Source: Paramecium tetraurelia (taxonomy: Eukaryota; Ciliophora; Oligohymenophorea; Peniculida; Parameciidae). Taken from it: a stretch of DNA of 64,000 bases. Positions 63,206-64,000 of the stretch are shown here, piece by piece. A program made the position numbers and the translations under genes. The stretch is from positions 391,406 through 455,405 of the forward strand of contig NW_001799133.1 in the NCBI RefSeq assembly GCF_000165425.1, given 5' to 3'. Below the pieces are notes generated by a model. The model was not told the origin of the DNA, ran no database searches, and was given only the letters and a program-made list of their open reading frames with translations. How positions within the stretch are numbered: the first letter of the stretch is position 1; the number at the start of each line of letters is the position of its first letter.

Positions 63206-64000
63206 ATGATGAATCACTTTTTTGAGTGTCCCCACGGTTGCGGTAGAAAATTCGATGATAACTAAAGATTGGAGGATCATATTAAAAGGAGACATTTCCT
63301 TCAATAGAAAGTCTATCCAAGTCTATACGAGAATACAAATGGAAGTGCGATACAAAAGAGAGTCAATGTCTTAAGATCAAAACTGCCTCAGCTCAATGAT
63401 AATCATTCGTAAGTTCAATAATAATACTCCTAAACATAATAATAATTATCTGAGTCAATCAATACATAACAATTACCTCCAAAACCAATTTCTAAATTGT
63501 AGTTACAATTCAAAAAAGGTTCAATTCTTCGTCCCAATTCAAGTAATAAAAAGTTAGATGATGTATAAAAAAATGCTGATTAAAAAGATAAGCAATCTAA
63601 TGAAAACAAGGAGATTCAAAAAAGCGTAAAGATAATCGAACCTTCTCCAGTAATATCAGCTTAGGATTTGGTGGAAGCTAGAAAGCTGATCACCAAACAA
63701 TTTATATGCACAAACAGTGATGCTTCTGATTTGGAATCAGTTACACACTTGACCTTGAATGAGAAAAATCTCTTGGTTTTTGAAAGCACAACAGAAGTTC
63801 CATTTTAAGATTTAATGTAATCCTATATTAATTTATTAGCTCCTTAAAGAGTCTATCCTTATCCTAAAACAAGTTGATCAATGTAATTGGAATCAGTGTG
63901 TTGCATAATATTGTAGATTTGAATCTCAATAACAACAAAATATCTACACTATAGCCATTGGGAGAATGCAAGAGACTCCAGAAATTGTATGCAAATAACA
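63206..64000 (+). CDS. C2H2-finger and leucine-rich-repeat protein, truncated by the window
   Basis: MMNHFFECPHGCGRKFDDNQ then RLEDHIKRRH forms one C2H2 finger. A long Gln/Ser-rich linker follows, then VTHLTLNEKNLLVFE, which looks like the first LRR. The frame reaches TGA at 63875, but the next 120 bases in another frame read VDLNLNNNKISTLQPLGECK and RLQKLYANN, an unmistakable LRR of the SDS22-like type, running off the window. An unplaced intron or a one-base frameshift must join the two. LRR proteins of this kind are common in cilia. The finger-plus-LRR order is unusual. Confidence 0.72.

Overview
The window reads as macronuclear DNA of a ciliate, most likely Paramecium (aurelia group). In every gene I could trace, TAA and TAG encode glutamine and TGA is the only stop. 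Introns are tiny (mostly 19-32 nt, GT...AG, usually ending TAG), genes are packed tens to a few hundred bases apart on both strands, and non-coding DNA is extremely AT-rich. Standard-code open frames therefore break real genes into pieces. I read genes with TGA as the only stop and removed short introns by eye. For almost all models the spliced length is divisible by three, which is an independent check, but no transcript or database search was available.

Left third (1-21.4 kb): two protein kinases (a NEK type whose poly-Gln tract is the (TAA)n microsatellite at base 1), an ankyrin-bromodomain protein, a ribosome recycling factor with an organelle presequence, a frameshifted GUF1/LepA GTPase copy (probable pseudogene), a stomatin/band-7 protein, a tail-anchored Rab-like GTPase, a SERINC membrane protein, NOP10, Sec61 beta, a divergent pair of MORN-repeat proteins with lipidation-type N-termini, and a coiled-coil gene interrupted by an assembly gap.

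Middle (21.4-45.6 kb): a 4.7-kb gene-poor AT-rich stretch holding one small helix-turn-helix gene and a possible integrase scrap; then a Gln-rich protein with five repeats built on an FFAADDP core, ATP12 (F1-ATPase assembly chaperone), zeta-COP, a WD-repeat protein, a sperm-tail PG-rich repeat protein, a 1,276-residue single-pass membrane protein, and several Gln-rich or coiled-coil proteins I do not recognise.

Right third (45.6-64 kb): an AGC kinase with a long N-terminal extension, a protein with a C-terminal BRCT pair and a possible N-terminal FHA region, a SAS-4/CPAP basal-body protein, a ubiquitin-like PI 4-kinase (gamma class), a two-repeat Myb factor divergent from SIN3, a multi-pass membrane protein, a large coiled-coil protein, a C2H2 zinc-finger protein and a truncated zinc-finger/LRR gene at the edge.

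There is no operon logic: neighbours are functionally unrelated, as expected for this genome. Recurring themes are cilia/basal bodies (MORN, PG-rich repeat, SAS-4, coiled coils), mitochondria (recycling factor, GUF1 copy, ATP12), secretion (Sec61 beta, zeta-COP, Rab, PI4K) and chromatin (bromodomain, BRCT, Myb, SIN3, zinc fingers). I saw no rRNA, tRNA, CRISPR array, telomere repeat or intact transposon.
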